A DNA stretch of 51,425 bases from the NCBI RefSeq assembly GCF_022095675.1, contig NZ_JAHYSG010000087.1:1-51425 (forward strand), in the 5' to 3' direction. Under the pieces are notes generated by a model that did not search any database, was not told the DNA's origin, and worked only from the letters and a program-made list of their open reading frames with translations. The position numbers were made by a program, and so were the translations under genes. Below, one piece after another: positions 35,431 through 43,009 of this stretch; positions within the stretch are counted from its first letter, which is position 1; every line of letters starts with the position of its first letter. Source of the stretch: Dactylosporangium sp. AC04546 (GTDB lineage: Bacteria; Actinomycetota; Actinomycetes; Mycobacteriales; Micromonosporaceae).

Positions 35431-36648
35431 ATGCGCGTGCTGTTCACCACCGTCGCCCAGTCCACCCACCTGTACAACCAGGTGCCCCTCGCCTGGGCGA
35501 TGCACACGGCCGGCCACGAGGTGTGCATCGCCAGCCACCCGAGCCTGGAACACAAGATCGTGCAGACCGGCCTCACCGCCGTGCCCGTCGGCGCGCCGCT
35601 GCCGCCCGCCCGCCGGCTCACCATGGCCGACTTCGCCTATCCGGAGCCCCGGCCGGCGGAGCTCGACTGGGAGTACATGCTGGGCAAGTTCGCGGTCTTC
35701 AGCGGGCTCATGTTCCCGTTCTACGAGCCCGAGACGCTGCGCAACGAGCTGGTCGACTTCGCCCGGGCCTGGCGCCCCGACCTCGTTGTGTGGGACATGT
35801 TCAGCTTCGCCGGCGCGGCCGCCGCGGCGGCCTGCGGCGCGGCACACGCGCGCATCCTGTTCGGCCTCGACCTGGTCGGCCAGATGCGGCGCATGTTCCT
35901 GGACCTGATGGCGCAGCAGCCGCAGGAGGCCCGCGACGACCCGCTCGCCGAGTGGCTGAGCTGGATCCTGCCGCGCTTCGGCGGCGAGTTCGGCGAGGAC
36001 CTCGTCGTCGGGCAGTGGACGGTCGACCCGATGCCGGCCGCGATGCGCCTGCCGGTGGCCGGGCACTACGAGGCGATGCGCTACGTGTCGTACCACGGGC
36101 CCGCCCCCGTGCCCGCCTGGGTCCGCGAGCCCGCCGAGCGGCCGCGGGTCTGCCTCACGCTGGGGCTGACCGCCCGCGAGGGCTGGGACGTGAGCAAGGT
36201 GCCGGTCGACGAGCTGTTCGAGGCGGTCGCCGACCTCGACGCCGAGGTCGTCGCGACGCTGAGCGCCGAGCAGATCGCCACGCTCGGCAGCCGTCCGGCC
36301 AACGTGCGCCTCGTCGAGTTCGTGCCGCTGCACGCGCTGCTGCCCAGCTGCGCGGCCGTCATCCACCACGGGGGCACCGGCACGTTCGGCACCGCGATCG
36401 TCCACGGGGTGCCGCAGGTCATCGTCCCGCACGGCTTCTGGGACACCTCCGCCAAGGCCGAGTACGTCGCCGCCAACGGCGCGGGCGTGCACCTGACGGA
36501 CTTCTCGGCCGGGGCGCTGCGCTCGGCCCTGCTCGACGTGCTGGGCGGCGGGTTCGGGGCGGGGGCCGGCCGGGTCCGCGACGACATGCGGGCCCAGCCG
36601 AGCCCCAACGACCTGGTCCCGGTCCTGGAGCGCCTCAGCCGGCGGTGA
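35431..36648 (+). CDS. Glycosyltransferase, GT-B/GT1 (EryCIII/DesVII class)
   Basis: 405 residues, full length. N-terminus MRVLFTTVAQSTHLYNQVPL; nucleotide-sugar domain with VRLVEFVPLHALLPSCAAVIHHGGTGTFGTAIVHGVPQVIVPHGFWDTSAKAEYVAANGAG, the typical HHGG motif of antibiotic macrolide/anthracycline glycosyltransferases. GTs of this class often need a P450-like partner, and such a gene is next door in convergent orientation. Donor is probably a trideoxysugar made by nearby genes; acceptor is unknown. Confidence 0.92.
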   Translation: MRVLFTTVAQSTHLYNQVPLAWAMHTAGHEVCIASHPSLEHKIVQTGLTAVPVGAPLPPARRLTMADFAYPEPRPAELDWEYMLGKFAVFSGLMFPFYEPETLRNELVDFARAWRPDLVVWDMFSFAGAAAAAACGAAHARILFGLDLVGQMRRMFLDLMAQQPQEARDDPLAEWLSWILPRFGGEFGEDLVVGQWTVDPMPAAMRLPVAGHYEAMRYVSYHGPAPVPAWVREPAERPRVCLTLGLTAREGWDVSKVPVDELFEAVADLDAEVVATLSAEQIATLGSRPANVRLVEFVPLHALLPSCAAVIHHGGTGTFGTAIVHGVPQVIVPHGFWDTSAKAEYVAANGAGVHLTDFSAGALRSALLDVLGGGFGAGAGRVRDDMRAQPSPNDLVPVLERLSRR

Positions 36649-36697
36649 CCTTCTGGTCGGGCCGTTCCGGCCGCCGTTTCGGCCGCGGCCTTCGGCC

Positions 36698-37708
36698 TCA
36701 GCCGAACGTGACCGGGAGTCTCGCCCAGGCCTGGGTCACGGGGGAGCGCAGCCGGCGCACCCCCGGCCCGGCCGGGCGCGGCAGCCTGCCGGCGGACTCC
36801 GCGGCGGCCCGCGCGACCTGCGCGCACATCCGGGCGAAGGGCGCGACCGCCGACAGGTACAGCCCGCCGGCCAGGGCGAGCTCCTCGTGCGGTCCGGTCA
36901 GCGCCACGATCTCGCTGCCGGCCTCGACGGCGTGGCCGGCGAGGTCCAGGTCCTGCTGGGCGACCCGGTGCTGCAGGTGTACCGGTGGTTCGCCGGCGTC
37001 CAGCAGGACGGCGCACATCAGGTTTGCCGCCACCTCCGTGCCGGCGACGGCGAGCAGCACCGCGTTGCGCGGCCGCCCGCGCAGCTCCCGCACCGCCGCC
37101 GTCAGCCGCCGGGCGACCGGGAACGGCGGCGGGCAGCACAGCGCGTCGAGCGCCGGCGCCGTGTCGTGGCACAGCCCGGCGTCGACGCCGACGGCGCCGG
37201 CGACCACGTCGGCCGCGATGCCGCGGGCCACCCGGGCCAGGTCACCCAGGTCACCCGGGTCACCCGGGCCGCTCGCACCGGCCAGCCACCGTTGCGCGAC
37301 CCGCTCGGCGAGGGGCCGCCACGGTTCGGGGTCGATCGCCTCGTACTCGCCCCGGGGCCGGCGGAGCGACGCCTCGTCCAGCCCCAGCACGTGCGCGAGC
37401 AGCGGGCGCGGCATCGCGTACGGCGAGCGCCGCCCGTCGGCCGGGTCGGGGTACCACAGGCCGAACTCCGGCCCGTCGATCACCGCCGCGCAGACGTCGC
37501 GCGCCGTCGCGACCCACACGCCGGCCGAGCTGAGGAACAGCGGGCCGCGCTCGGCCATGCGGCGGTGGTGCGCGGCCGGGTCGCCGAACCCGCGCAGCAG
37601 CAGCGCGTACGGGTCGCGGTCGTGCACCGCGCCGGCGATCCACTGCCTTCCGCGCAGGTCGAGCAGGTACGAGCCGAGCTCGCCGTCGGTCAAGGTGGTC
37701 GTCGTCAT
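36698..37708 (-). CDS. P450-like glycosyltransferase auxiliary protein (DesVIII/EryCII type)
   Basis: 336 residues related to cytochromes P450 but lacking the heme-ligand loop: no FGxGxHxC motif appears and the C-terminus ends VTQAWARLPVTFG. The N-terminal segment GRQWIAGAVHDRDPYALLLRG and the central VARGIAADVVAGAVGV resemble EryCII, DesVIII and AknT, which activate and stabilise partner glycosyltransferases without catalysing oxidation. It is followed upstream on the same strand by the sugar O-methyltransferase. Probably assists the GT at 35431, the GT at 40534, or the left-edge GT. Confidence 0.85.
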   Translation of the reverse strand: MTTTTLTDGELGSYLLDLRGRQWIAGAVHDRDPYALLLRGFGDPAAHHRRMAERGPLFLSSAGVWVATARDVCAAVIDGPEFGLWYPDPADGRRSPYAMPRPLLAHVLGLDEASLRRPRGEYEAIDPEPWRPLAERVAQRWLAGASGPGDPGDLGDLARVARGIAADVVAGAVGVDAGLCHDTAPALDALCCPPPFPVARRLTAAVRELRGRPRNAVLLAVAGTEVAANLMCAVLLDAGEPPVHLQHRVAQQDLDLAGHAVEAGSEIVALTGPHEELALAGGLYLSAVAPFARMCAQVARAAAESAGRLPRPAGPGVRRLRSPVTQAWARLPVTFG

Positions 37709-37727
37709 CGCCAGTCCTCTCCTGTCG

Positions 37728-38858
37728 TCACTGGGCCCGGGCCGGATGCCACGGCGGCAGGCTGCCCTCGGCGTTGCTGCCCTTCTCCACGACGGCCAGG
37801 TTGTGGTGGAAGTGCACGCCGCGGATCTGCCGGTCGGTCGGCGCCGGCGCCCGCCGGCCGATCTCCTCGTGGTTGAGGCCGTCGACGAGCGCCTTGAGCC
37901 GCCCCATGCTCGTCACGGTGGTGTTGAGGTCGTCGCTGCGCCCGCCGAAGCCCGGCCAGTACGACGTCTGCAGGTCCTCGACGAAGTACAGCCCGCCGTC
38001 GCGCAGGTGCGGGAAGAACAGCTCGAACGACGCGATGACGTCGGCGCTGCGGTGGCTGCCGTCGTCGAGCACGATGTCCGGCGGCCCGGTCTCGGCGAGC
38101 ACCTGCGCGACGAACCCGGTGTCGGCCTGGTCGCCCTGCAGCGTCGTCACGCGCGGATGGCGCACGTCGCGCTTGTCGGCCACGTCGATGCCGTACACGA
38201 GCCCGCGGTGGAAGTACCGGCTCCAGGCGTGCAGCGAGCCCCCGCCGACGCCGGCGTGGTCGAACCCGCCGACCCCGATCTCGACCATGACGACCGGCAG
38301 GTCGCGCAGCGGGGCGAGGTACCGGTCGTAGTGCTGCGTGTAGTAGTGCAGCCCCCACTTGTCGGACCCCATGCGCAGGATGAGCTCGGCGAGGTCGGGC
38401 CGGTCCGGCTCGGCGCCGCGCAGCAGCCGGTGGGTGGCGGGGGCGGCGCGGGGTACCTCGGAGAAGGCGCTCACCGGCGTGTCGTCGGTCCAGATGATGC
38501 GCCGGCTCGGGTTGCGCCGCACCGCGTCGGGCCCGTACACGCCGCGGACGGCGTCGAGGAGGTCCTGCTCCACGACCACCTGGGCCGCTGCTGCGGGTGC
38601 TGCATACTCGCGCGGCTCCGCGGACAGCTCCGCGACGTGCGGCACCACGCCTCCCGCCCACCGCAGGTCGAACCGCACGGTCACCGGCAGCGGCACGTCG
38701 GCCGCCGGCAGGTCGGCCCGGTCGAGCAGCTCCGTCACGACGACCCGCGCGGTGGCGTCCGCGCCGAGCCGCTGGACGGCTTCGCGGAGCTCGCTGTCGC
38801 CGGCCCCGGCGGCGCGGATGAGGCGCCCGAGGTCCTTGGGGTGCGGGTCGGCGCTCAT
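37728..38858 (-). CDS. Sugar O-methyltransferase (MycE-like)
   Basis: 376 residues. The C-terminal half carries the MycE/TylE-type methyltransferase core: LILRMGSDKWGLHYYTQHYDRYL, VVMVEIGVGGFDHAGVGGGSLHAW, YGIDVADKRDV, and the metal-binding PDIVLDDGSHRSADVIASFELFF followed by LYFVEDLQTSYW. MycE-type enzymes use SAM and Mg to methylate sugar hydroxyls of glycosylated antibiotics. The N-terminal 140 residues form the helper domain usual for MycE. Start follows an AGGCAGGA site. A methoxy sugar in the final product is thus likely. Confidence 0.88.
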   Translation of the reverse strand: MSADPHPKDLGRLIRAAGAGDSELREAVQRLGADATARVVVTELLDRADLPAADVPLPVTVRFDLRWAGGVVPHVAELSAEPREYAAPAAAAQVVVEQDLLDAVRGVYGPDAVRRNPSRRIIWTDDTPVSAFSEVPRAAPATHRLLRGAEPDRPDLAELILRMGSDKWGLHYYTQHYDRYLAPLRDLPVVMVEIGVGGFDHAGVGGGSLHAWSRYFHRGLVYGIDVADKRDVRHPRVTTLQGDQADTGFVAQVLAETGPPDIVLDDGSHRSADVIASFELFFPHLRDGGLYFVEDLQTSYWPGFGGRSDDLNTTVTSMGRLKALVDGLNHEEIGRRAPAPTDRQIRGVHFHHNLAVVEKGSNAEGSLPPWHPARAQ

Positions 38859-38997
38859 GGTCCTGCCTCTCGTCGGTGGGCGGTCGCGCTCCACGGTCGG
38901 CGCTGCCTGTCGCGGCGGCCTGGAGCCTCGATCGAGCCGTACCGCTCGGGTGGATCGACCAACGTCTACGGGCTGCGCGGCGTTCCGGGCAGCCGCG

Positions 38998-39055
38998 CCA
39001 TGATCGAGGGAAACTTCTGGCTGCCCCAACGACCGGAAGTTTCCCTCGATCATGG
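38998..39055. repeat. Long perfect hairpin (20-bp arms)
   Basis: CCATGATCGAGGGAAACTTC (38998-39017) is the exact reverse complement of 39036-39055, with an 18-base loop whose ends can add two further G-C pairs. It lies near the start side of the O-methyltransferase gene, not at a gene end, so a simple terminator is less likely than a dispersed repeat or a regulatory structure. Confidence 0.7.
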
Positions 39056-39179
39056 GGGCTGGCGGCTTGATCGGTGTTTGGGCCGCGGAGGTGAGGCGGG
39101 CGTGCTGCTTCAGCGGCCCGTCGTCGGCCTTGGCGGATCGCGACCGGAGATCGCCCGACCACCGCAGCGCCACGGCAGT

Positions 39180-39305
39180 TCGGTCGGTCGACCGACCGAG
39201 TGTCCGCGGTTGCTTTCGGTCGGTCGACCGACCGGATGTTCGTGGTTGCTTTCGGTCGGTCGACCGACCGACTGTCCGCTTTCCTGTGGTCGGTCGACCG
39301 ACCGA
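39180..39305. repeat. Four-copy palindrome array, 36-bp pitch
   Basis: The palindrome CGGTCGGTCGACCGACCG occurs at 39181-39198, 39217-39234 and 39253-39270, with a slightly shorter copy (GGTCGGTCGACCGACC) at 39288-39303. Centres are 36, 36 and 34 bp apart. Spacers also share sequence (variants of GTCCGCGGTTGCTTT), so the whole block is a tandem repeat. It lies about 90-210 bp upstream of the gene at 39393. Confidence 0.85.
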
Positions 39306-39392
39306 GGCGGTGGACGTGGTGTGGACCCGGGCTTGAGGCACGCGGCTGACGATCTGGCCACCAACGCATCGCGCCGCCCCACAGGAGTGCCC

Positions 39393-39722
39393 ATGCAGAC
39401 ACGTCGCATCCGCATCCGGCTCAAGCCCGGTACCGCCGACCGCATGGAGCAGTGGCTCGTCTCCAGTTTCGGCGACCGGCACGACGAAGCGCTCGCCTCG
39501 ATGCGGAACAACGGGCTGCTGTGGGAGTGCGCGTACATCGAGCGGGGGGAGGTCGACGTCGTCGTGCTGCTGCAGTGCTCCGACGACTTCGGCGAGACCT
39601 CGCGGCGGTTCCTCGGCTCCGACCTGCCCATCGACCGCGACGCGCAGGCCGTGCTCGGCGAGGTCGGCGAGCAGTTCGACAGCGTCGTCGCGCCCGCGTA
39701 CCTGACGGTTCGCGAGCGGTGA
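39393..39722 (+). CDS. Small conserved-looking protein, DUF6176-like
   Basis: 109 residues: RIRIRLKPGTADRMEQWL at the start, then ECAYIERGEVDVVVLLQCSDD and a C-terminal acidic segment ending VVAPAYLTVRER. The beta-alpha-beta pattern suggests a small ferredoxin-like dimer of the kind annotated DUF6176; function is not known. It has a good ribosome-binding site (ACAGGAG) and its stop overlaps the PIG-L gene start (GTGA), so the two are cotranscribed. Family call is tentative. Confidence 0.65.
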   Translation: MQTRRIRIRLKPGTADRMEQWLVSSFGDRHDEALASMRNNGLLWECAYIERGEVDVVVLLQCSDDFGETSRRFLGSDLPIDRDAQAVLGEVGEQFDSVVAPAYLTVRER

Positions 39723-40537
39723 ACCCCGAGCGCGCGCTCGTCGTCGTCGCGCACCCCGACGACGTCGACTACGCGGCGGCCGGGACCGTGGCCGGGTGGG
39801 TCGACGGCGGTACCGTCGTGACCTACTGCGTGCTCACCGACGGCGAGGCCGGCACCGGCGACGCCGCCGAACCGCCGCAGCGGGTCGCCGCGCGGCGGCG
39901 GGCCGAGCAGGTGGAGGCGGCGGCCGCGGTCGGGGTGAGCGACGTGCGGTTCCTCGGGTACCCGGACGGGGTCCTCACCGTCACCAGCGGGCTGCGCCGC
40001 GACATCGCCCGCGTGGTCCGGCAGGTTCGGCCGCAGCGGGTGCTCGCCCAGAGCCCGCAGATCGCGTGGGACTTCCTCGCCGTGAGCCACCCCGACCACC
40101 GGGCGGCGGGCGAGGCGGCGCTCGGCGCGGTGTTCCCCGACGCCCGCAACCCGGCCGCGCACCGCGAGCTGCTGCTGCGCGAGGGGCTGCAGCCGTGGGC
40201 GGTCACCGAGCTGTGGCTGATGGGCGCGCCCCAGCCGAACCACTTCGTCGACGTCACCGCCACGTTCGAGCGCAAGCTCGCGGCGCTGTGCGCGCACCGG
40301 TCGCAGATCGCCGACCCGGCGGCGCTGCGCCGGTCGCTGCCCGCCCGGCAGGCGCGCGTGGCCGAGGCGGCCGGCCTGTCCGCCGGGCGGCTGGCGGAGC
40401 CGTTCTACGTGGCGTCCACCGGAACACCGTCGAGCGAAACAGCGTCGAGCGGAACAGCGTCGAGCGAATCGGCGGCCACCGAATCGGCGGCCACCGAATC
40501 GGCGGCCACCGAAACCGCGGCCAAACGAACGCGCTAG
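39719..40537 (+). CDS. PIG-L family zinc deacetylase
   Basis: 272 residues from a GTG overlapping the previous stop. The metal motif AHPDDVD (11-17) and the second site SHPDHRAAG are intact, as in MshB, Mca and glycopeptide/teicoplanin deacetylases. It should remove an N-acyl group from a sugar or amine-bearing intermediate. The last 45 residues are a low-complexity tail of Ser/Ala/Thr/Glu repeats (ESAATESAATESAATETAA) encoded by 15-bp tandem repeats. Its TAG stop shares CTAG with the stop of the convergent glycosyltransferase. Substrate may be the sugar or the hydrazine-bearing part. Confidence 0.87.
   Translation: MNPERALVVVAHPDDVDYAAAGTVAGWVDGGTVVTYCVLTDGEAGTGDAAEPPQRVAARRRAEQVEAAAAVGVSDVRFLGYPDGVLTVTSGLRRDIARVVRQVRPQRVLAQSPQIAWDFLAVSHPDHRAAGEAALGAVFPDARNPAAHRELLLREGLQPWAVTELWLMGAPQPNHFVDVTATFERKLAALCAHRSQIADPAALRRSLPARQARVAEAAGLSAGRLAEPFYVASTGTPSSETASSGTASSESAATESAATESAATETAAKRTR
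40425..40522. repeat. 15-bp tandem repeats in the PIG-L gene 3' end
   Basis: Two runs: about three copies of a GCGTCGAGCGGAACA-like unit (about 40430-40465) and about four of GAATCGGCGGCCACC (about 40467-40522). They encode the repetitive C-terminal tail of the deacetylase and preserve the frame. Confidence 0.65.
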
Positions 40538-41649
40538 CAGAGCGCGACGATACGCTCCACCGTCTCCGCCGGCGTCGGCTGCTTCGCGTTCTCCTCGGCG
40601 AACGCCCGCGCGGTCGCCGCGAACGACGGTTCGCTCAGCAGCCGTGCCAGCGACTCGCCGAGCGCCGGCAGGCGGTCCGGCGGCAGCGACAGCCCGGCGC
40701 CGGTCTCCGCCAGCCGCCCGGCGTTCGCGAACTGGTCGGCGAAGTGCGGCAGCGCCAGCTGCGGCACCCCCCGCGCGAGGCTCGTCATCGTCGTGCCCGA
40801 ACCGCCGTGGTGGACGACCGCGTCGCACGACGGCAGCGCCAGCCCCAGCGGCAGCCAGGCCGCGGCCCGCACCCCGTCAGCCGACAGGCCGAGCCGGCTC
40901 GCGTCGGCCGGGTCGATGCCGAGCAGCACCTCCGCGTCGTGCTCCCGCGCCGTGGCGACCAGCGACGAGAGCAACGAGCGCAACGATGACGCGTCGCCGT
41001 AGCGCGGCAGCACCGTCCCGAGGGTCACCAGGATCCGCCGCCGCTCGCGCGAGACCATCCAGTCCTCGTGCCCGGCCGCGCCGTTGTACGGCACGTACCG
41101 CATCGACCAGGCCGCAGCCGCGGCAGGGAACTGGAAGCCCGGCGGGCACACGTCGACGACGAGCGCCGGCGGCGCCTGGTCGCCCTGCCCGACCTCCTGC
41201 CGCAGGATCGCCATCAGCTGGGAGCTCAGCGCCAGCCCCCAGCGGTGCTCGACCCACGGCACGCCGAGGCGCTGCGCCGCGATCGGCCCCGACTGCGCCG
41301 TCGGTTCGGCGATGACGAGGGCCGGGCGCCACCGCAGTACCAGCGAGACCACCTCGTCGACCGCGCGCCGGGTCAGCTTCGCGAAACCCTGCGCGGTCTG
41401 GGCCGTCACGACCGCGGGGTCCGTGGCCCGGGTGGGCGGCCCGTCGCCGCGGTCGGGGCGCATCGCCGCGATCATGTCGAACTCGCCGCCCGTCACGGCG
41501 GCGGGGAGGCCGGCGGCCAGGATCTCCGGCCGCAGCGCCGCGGGGGAGGCGACGAGGACGTCGTGCCCGGCGGCGCGCAGTGCCCACGCGAGGGGCACCA
41601 TCGGGAAGAAGTGCCCCTGCGCGGGGTTGGTCACGAACAGAATCCGCAT
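40534..41649 (-). CDS. Glycosyltransferase, GT-B/GT1
   Basis: 371 residues. N-terminus MRILFVTNPAQGHFFPMVPL; nucleotide-sugar domain VRAAAWLPLGLALPSCDAVVHHGGSGTTMTSLARGVPQLALPHFADQFANAGRLAETGAG with the HHGGSGT motif. Slightly shorter than the other GT of the sugar region and from a distinct subgroup. Start follows the P450 stop by 11 bases on the same strand. It ends in a 4-base overlap with the convergent PIG-L gene. It probably adds a deoxysugar, possibly a second one. Confidence 0.92.
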   Translation of the reverse strand: MRILFVTNPAQGHFFPMVPLAWALRAAGHDVLVASPAALRPEILAAGLPAAVTGGEFDMIAAMRPDRGDGPPTRATDPAVVTAQTAQGFAKLTRRAVDEVVSLVLRWRPALVIAEPTAQSGPIAAQRLGVPWVEHRWGLALSSQLMAILRQEVGQGDQAPPALVVDVCPPGFQFPAAAAAWSMRYVPYNGAAGHEDWMVSRERRRILVTLGTVLPRYGDASSLRSLLSSLVATAREHDAEVLLGIDPADASRLGLSADGVRAAAWLPLGLALPSCDAVVHHGGSGTTMTSLARGVPQLALPHFADQFANAGRLAETGAGLSLPPDRLPALGESLARLLSEPSFAATARAFAEENAKQPTPAETVERIVALC

Positions 41650-41660
41650 GGCGTCGCTCC

Positions 41661-42893
41661 TCACCAGGTCACGTCGAGCCGGCGCAGGATCCGGTGGAAC
41701 CCCGGCACGAAGGTCATGTCCCCGGCCGGGCGCAGGCCGGGCAGTTTGGCGCTGACGTCGAGCAGCGTCAGGTGCAGCAGCTTGCGGGCCAGGTGCTTGC
41801 CGACGCAGCCGCGCGGGCCGTGCCCGAACGAGAAGTGCCGCTTCACCGGGCGGGTGATGTCGAGCCGGTCCGGGTCGGGGAACACCGCCTCGTCCCGGTT
41901 GGCGGACGCGAACATCACCATGAGCAGCGCACCCTCGGGCAGGTCGTGCCCGCCGAGGCGGACCGGCCGGGTCGTGGTCCGCAGCAGCCCTTGCAGCGGC
42001 ATGTCGTACCGCAGGATCTCCTCGACCGCGTTCGGCGCCAGCTCGGGCCGGGCGCGCAGCAGCTCCCACTGGTCGCGGTGCTCCGTCAGGTGCCAGATGC
42101 CGCTGCCGATCACCGCCGTCGTCGTGCTCTGCCCGGCGCCGATGAGCCCGGCCATCGACTCGACGACGGTCTTGCGCTCGAACACCTCCAGGGGCCCGGG
42201 GTGCGGCGCGACCGCCTCGACGACCGCGGTGAACAGGTCGTCGGCCGGCTCCTCCCGGCGGCGCTGGGCGTACGTGTCGAGCAGCCGCTGGTAGCCGGCG
42301 ACCCGGCGGGCGTTCTCGACCTGCTCGGCGGGGCTGAGGCTGGCCGAGCCCGACATGAGGTACGTGAGCGAGTAGCTGCCCTCCACGACCGTCTCGATGT
42401 CCTGCGCTTCGAGGCCGAGGACCCGGGCCTTGCCGTACACCGGCAGCTTGCGGGCCAGCCGGCTCATCAGGTCGCCGGGACCGCCGGCGGCGAAGCGGTC
42501 GACGAGCGCCGACACCTGCGTGCGCAGGTGGTCCTCGATGGCCGCGACCCGCTCCGGCGTGAACGCCTGCTGGATGGCCGGGCGGGCCCGCTTGCGCGCC
42601 TCGTCGCCCGGCTCGGCGTGGTCCTCCGGCAGCGGCGGGATCGCCCGCTGCAGCTCCTCCAGGGCCTCGGGGACCAGCTCCTGCAGCGACCGCAGGACGG
42701 TGGCGAGGGAGTACACGTCCGGGTTCGCGAGCACCTCGCGCACGTCGTCGTAGCTCGTCACGACCCACGCGTCGAACTGCGGCGAGAAGAACACCGGCTC
42801 CTCGCGGCGGGCCCGCCGGTAGAAGGTGTACGGGTCGGCCTGCGACTCGTATGGGCGGTGGTCGGCGCCGATCGTAGAGGTCATGCCGGCCAT
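41661..42893 (-). CDS. Cytochrome P450 (paralogue of the P450 at 15337)
   Basis: 410 residues. I-helix GLIGAGQSTTTAVIGSG, ExxR in EEILRYDMPLQG, heme loop SFGHGPRGCVGKHLAR with Cys363: all catalytic features are present. The N-terminus (RRARREEPVFFSPQFDAWVVTSYDDVREVL) and much of the fold closely match the other P450, so the pair probably arose by duplication inside the cluster and acts on related substrates. An ATG three codons in (42884) is an alternative start. It is cotranscribed with the glycosyltransferase. Confidence 0.92.
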   Translation of the reverse strand: MAGMTSTIGADHRPYESQADPYTFYRRARREEPVFFSPQFDAWVVTSYDDVREVLANPDVYSLATVLRSLQELVPEALEELQRAIPPLPEDHAEPGDEARKRARPAIQQAFTPERVAAIEDHLRTQVSALVDRFAAGGPGDLMSRLARKLPVYGKARVLGLEAQDIETVVEGSYSLTYLMSGSASLSPAEQVENARRVAGYQRLLDTYAQRRREEPADDLFTAVVEAVAPHPGPLEVFERKTVVESMAGLIGAGQSTTTAVIGSGIWHLTEHRDQWELLRARPELAPNAVEEILRYDMPLQGLLRTTTRPVRLGGHDLPEGALLMVMFASANRDEAVFPDPDRLDITRPVKRHFSFGHGPRGCVGKHLARKLLHLTLLDVSAKLPGLRPAGDMTFVPGFHRILRRLDVTW

Positions 42894-43009
42894 GCTCGTC
42901 AGGCCGTCTCAGCGGCCGGTGGAGAGGCGGTCGAGCGGACGCACCGGGCTGGATCTGGCCTCCAGCCAGCCTCGACCGTTCGGGCCGCCGCCGTTGACAT
43001 GATCCCGGC
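42894..43009. promoter_or_regulatory. Divergent promoter region, P450 / FAD oxidase
   Basis: 116-bp gap between divergent genes. TTGACA at about 42992-42997 is close to the FAD-oxidase ATG, so if it is a -35 element the transcript would be nearly leaderless. No clear operator was found. Confidence 0.35.

Larger units (their letters stand above)
38859..39392. other. Non-coding gap with hairpin and palindrome array
   Basis: A 534-bp gap between divergent genes. No convincing gene was found on either strand. It contains the 20-bp-arm hairpin and the four-copy palindrome array listed separately, plus the ribosome-binding site ACAGGAGTG before the gene at 39393. Confidence 0.7.

Noticed and set aside
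36698..37708. Third functional cytochrome P450
   Set aside because: The heme-binding Cys loop is missing; it matches glycosyltransferase helper proteins.
39180..39305. CRISPR array
   Set aside because: The repeats are perfect palindromes, the intervening sequences are short and similar to one another, and no cas gene is nearby.
35268..39722. Very long plus-strand open frame (1484 codons)
   Set aside because: It crosses a glycosyltransferase, the P450-like helper and the O-methyltransferase antisense and gives Arg/Ala/Gly-rich sequence without domains; it is an artefact of high GC. Only its last 109 codons are used, as the gene at 39393.
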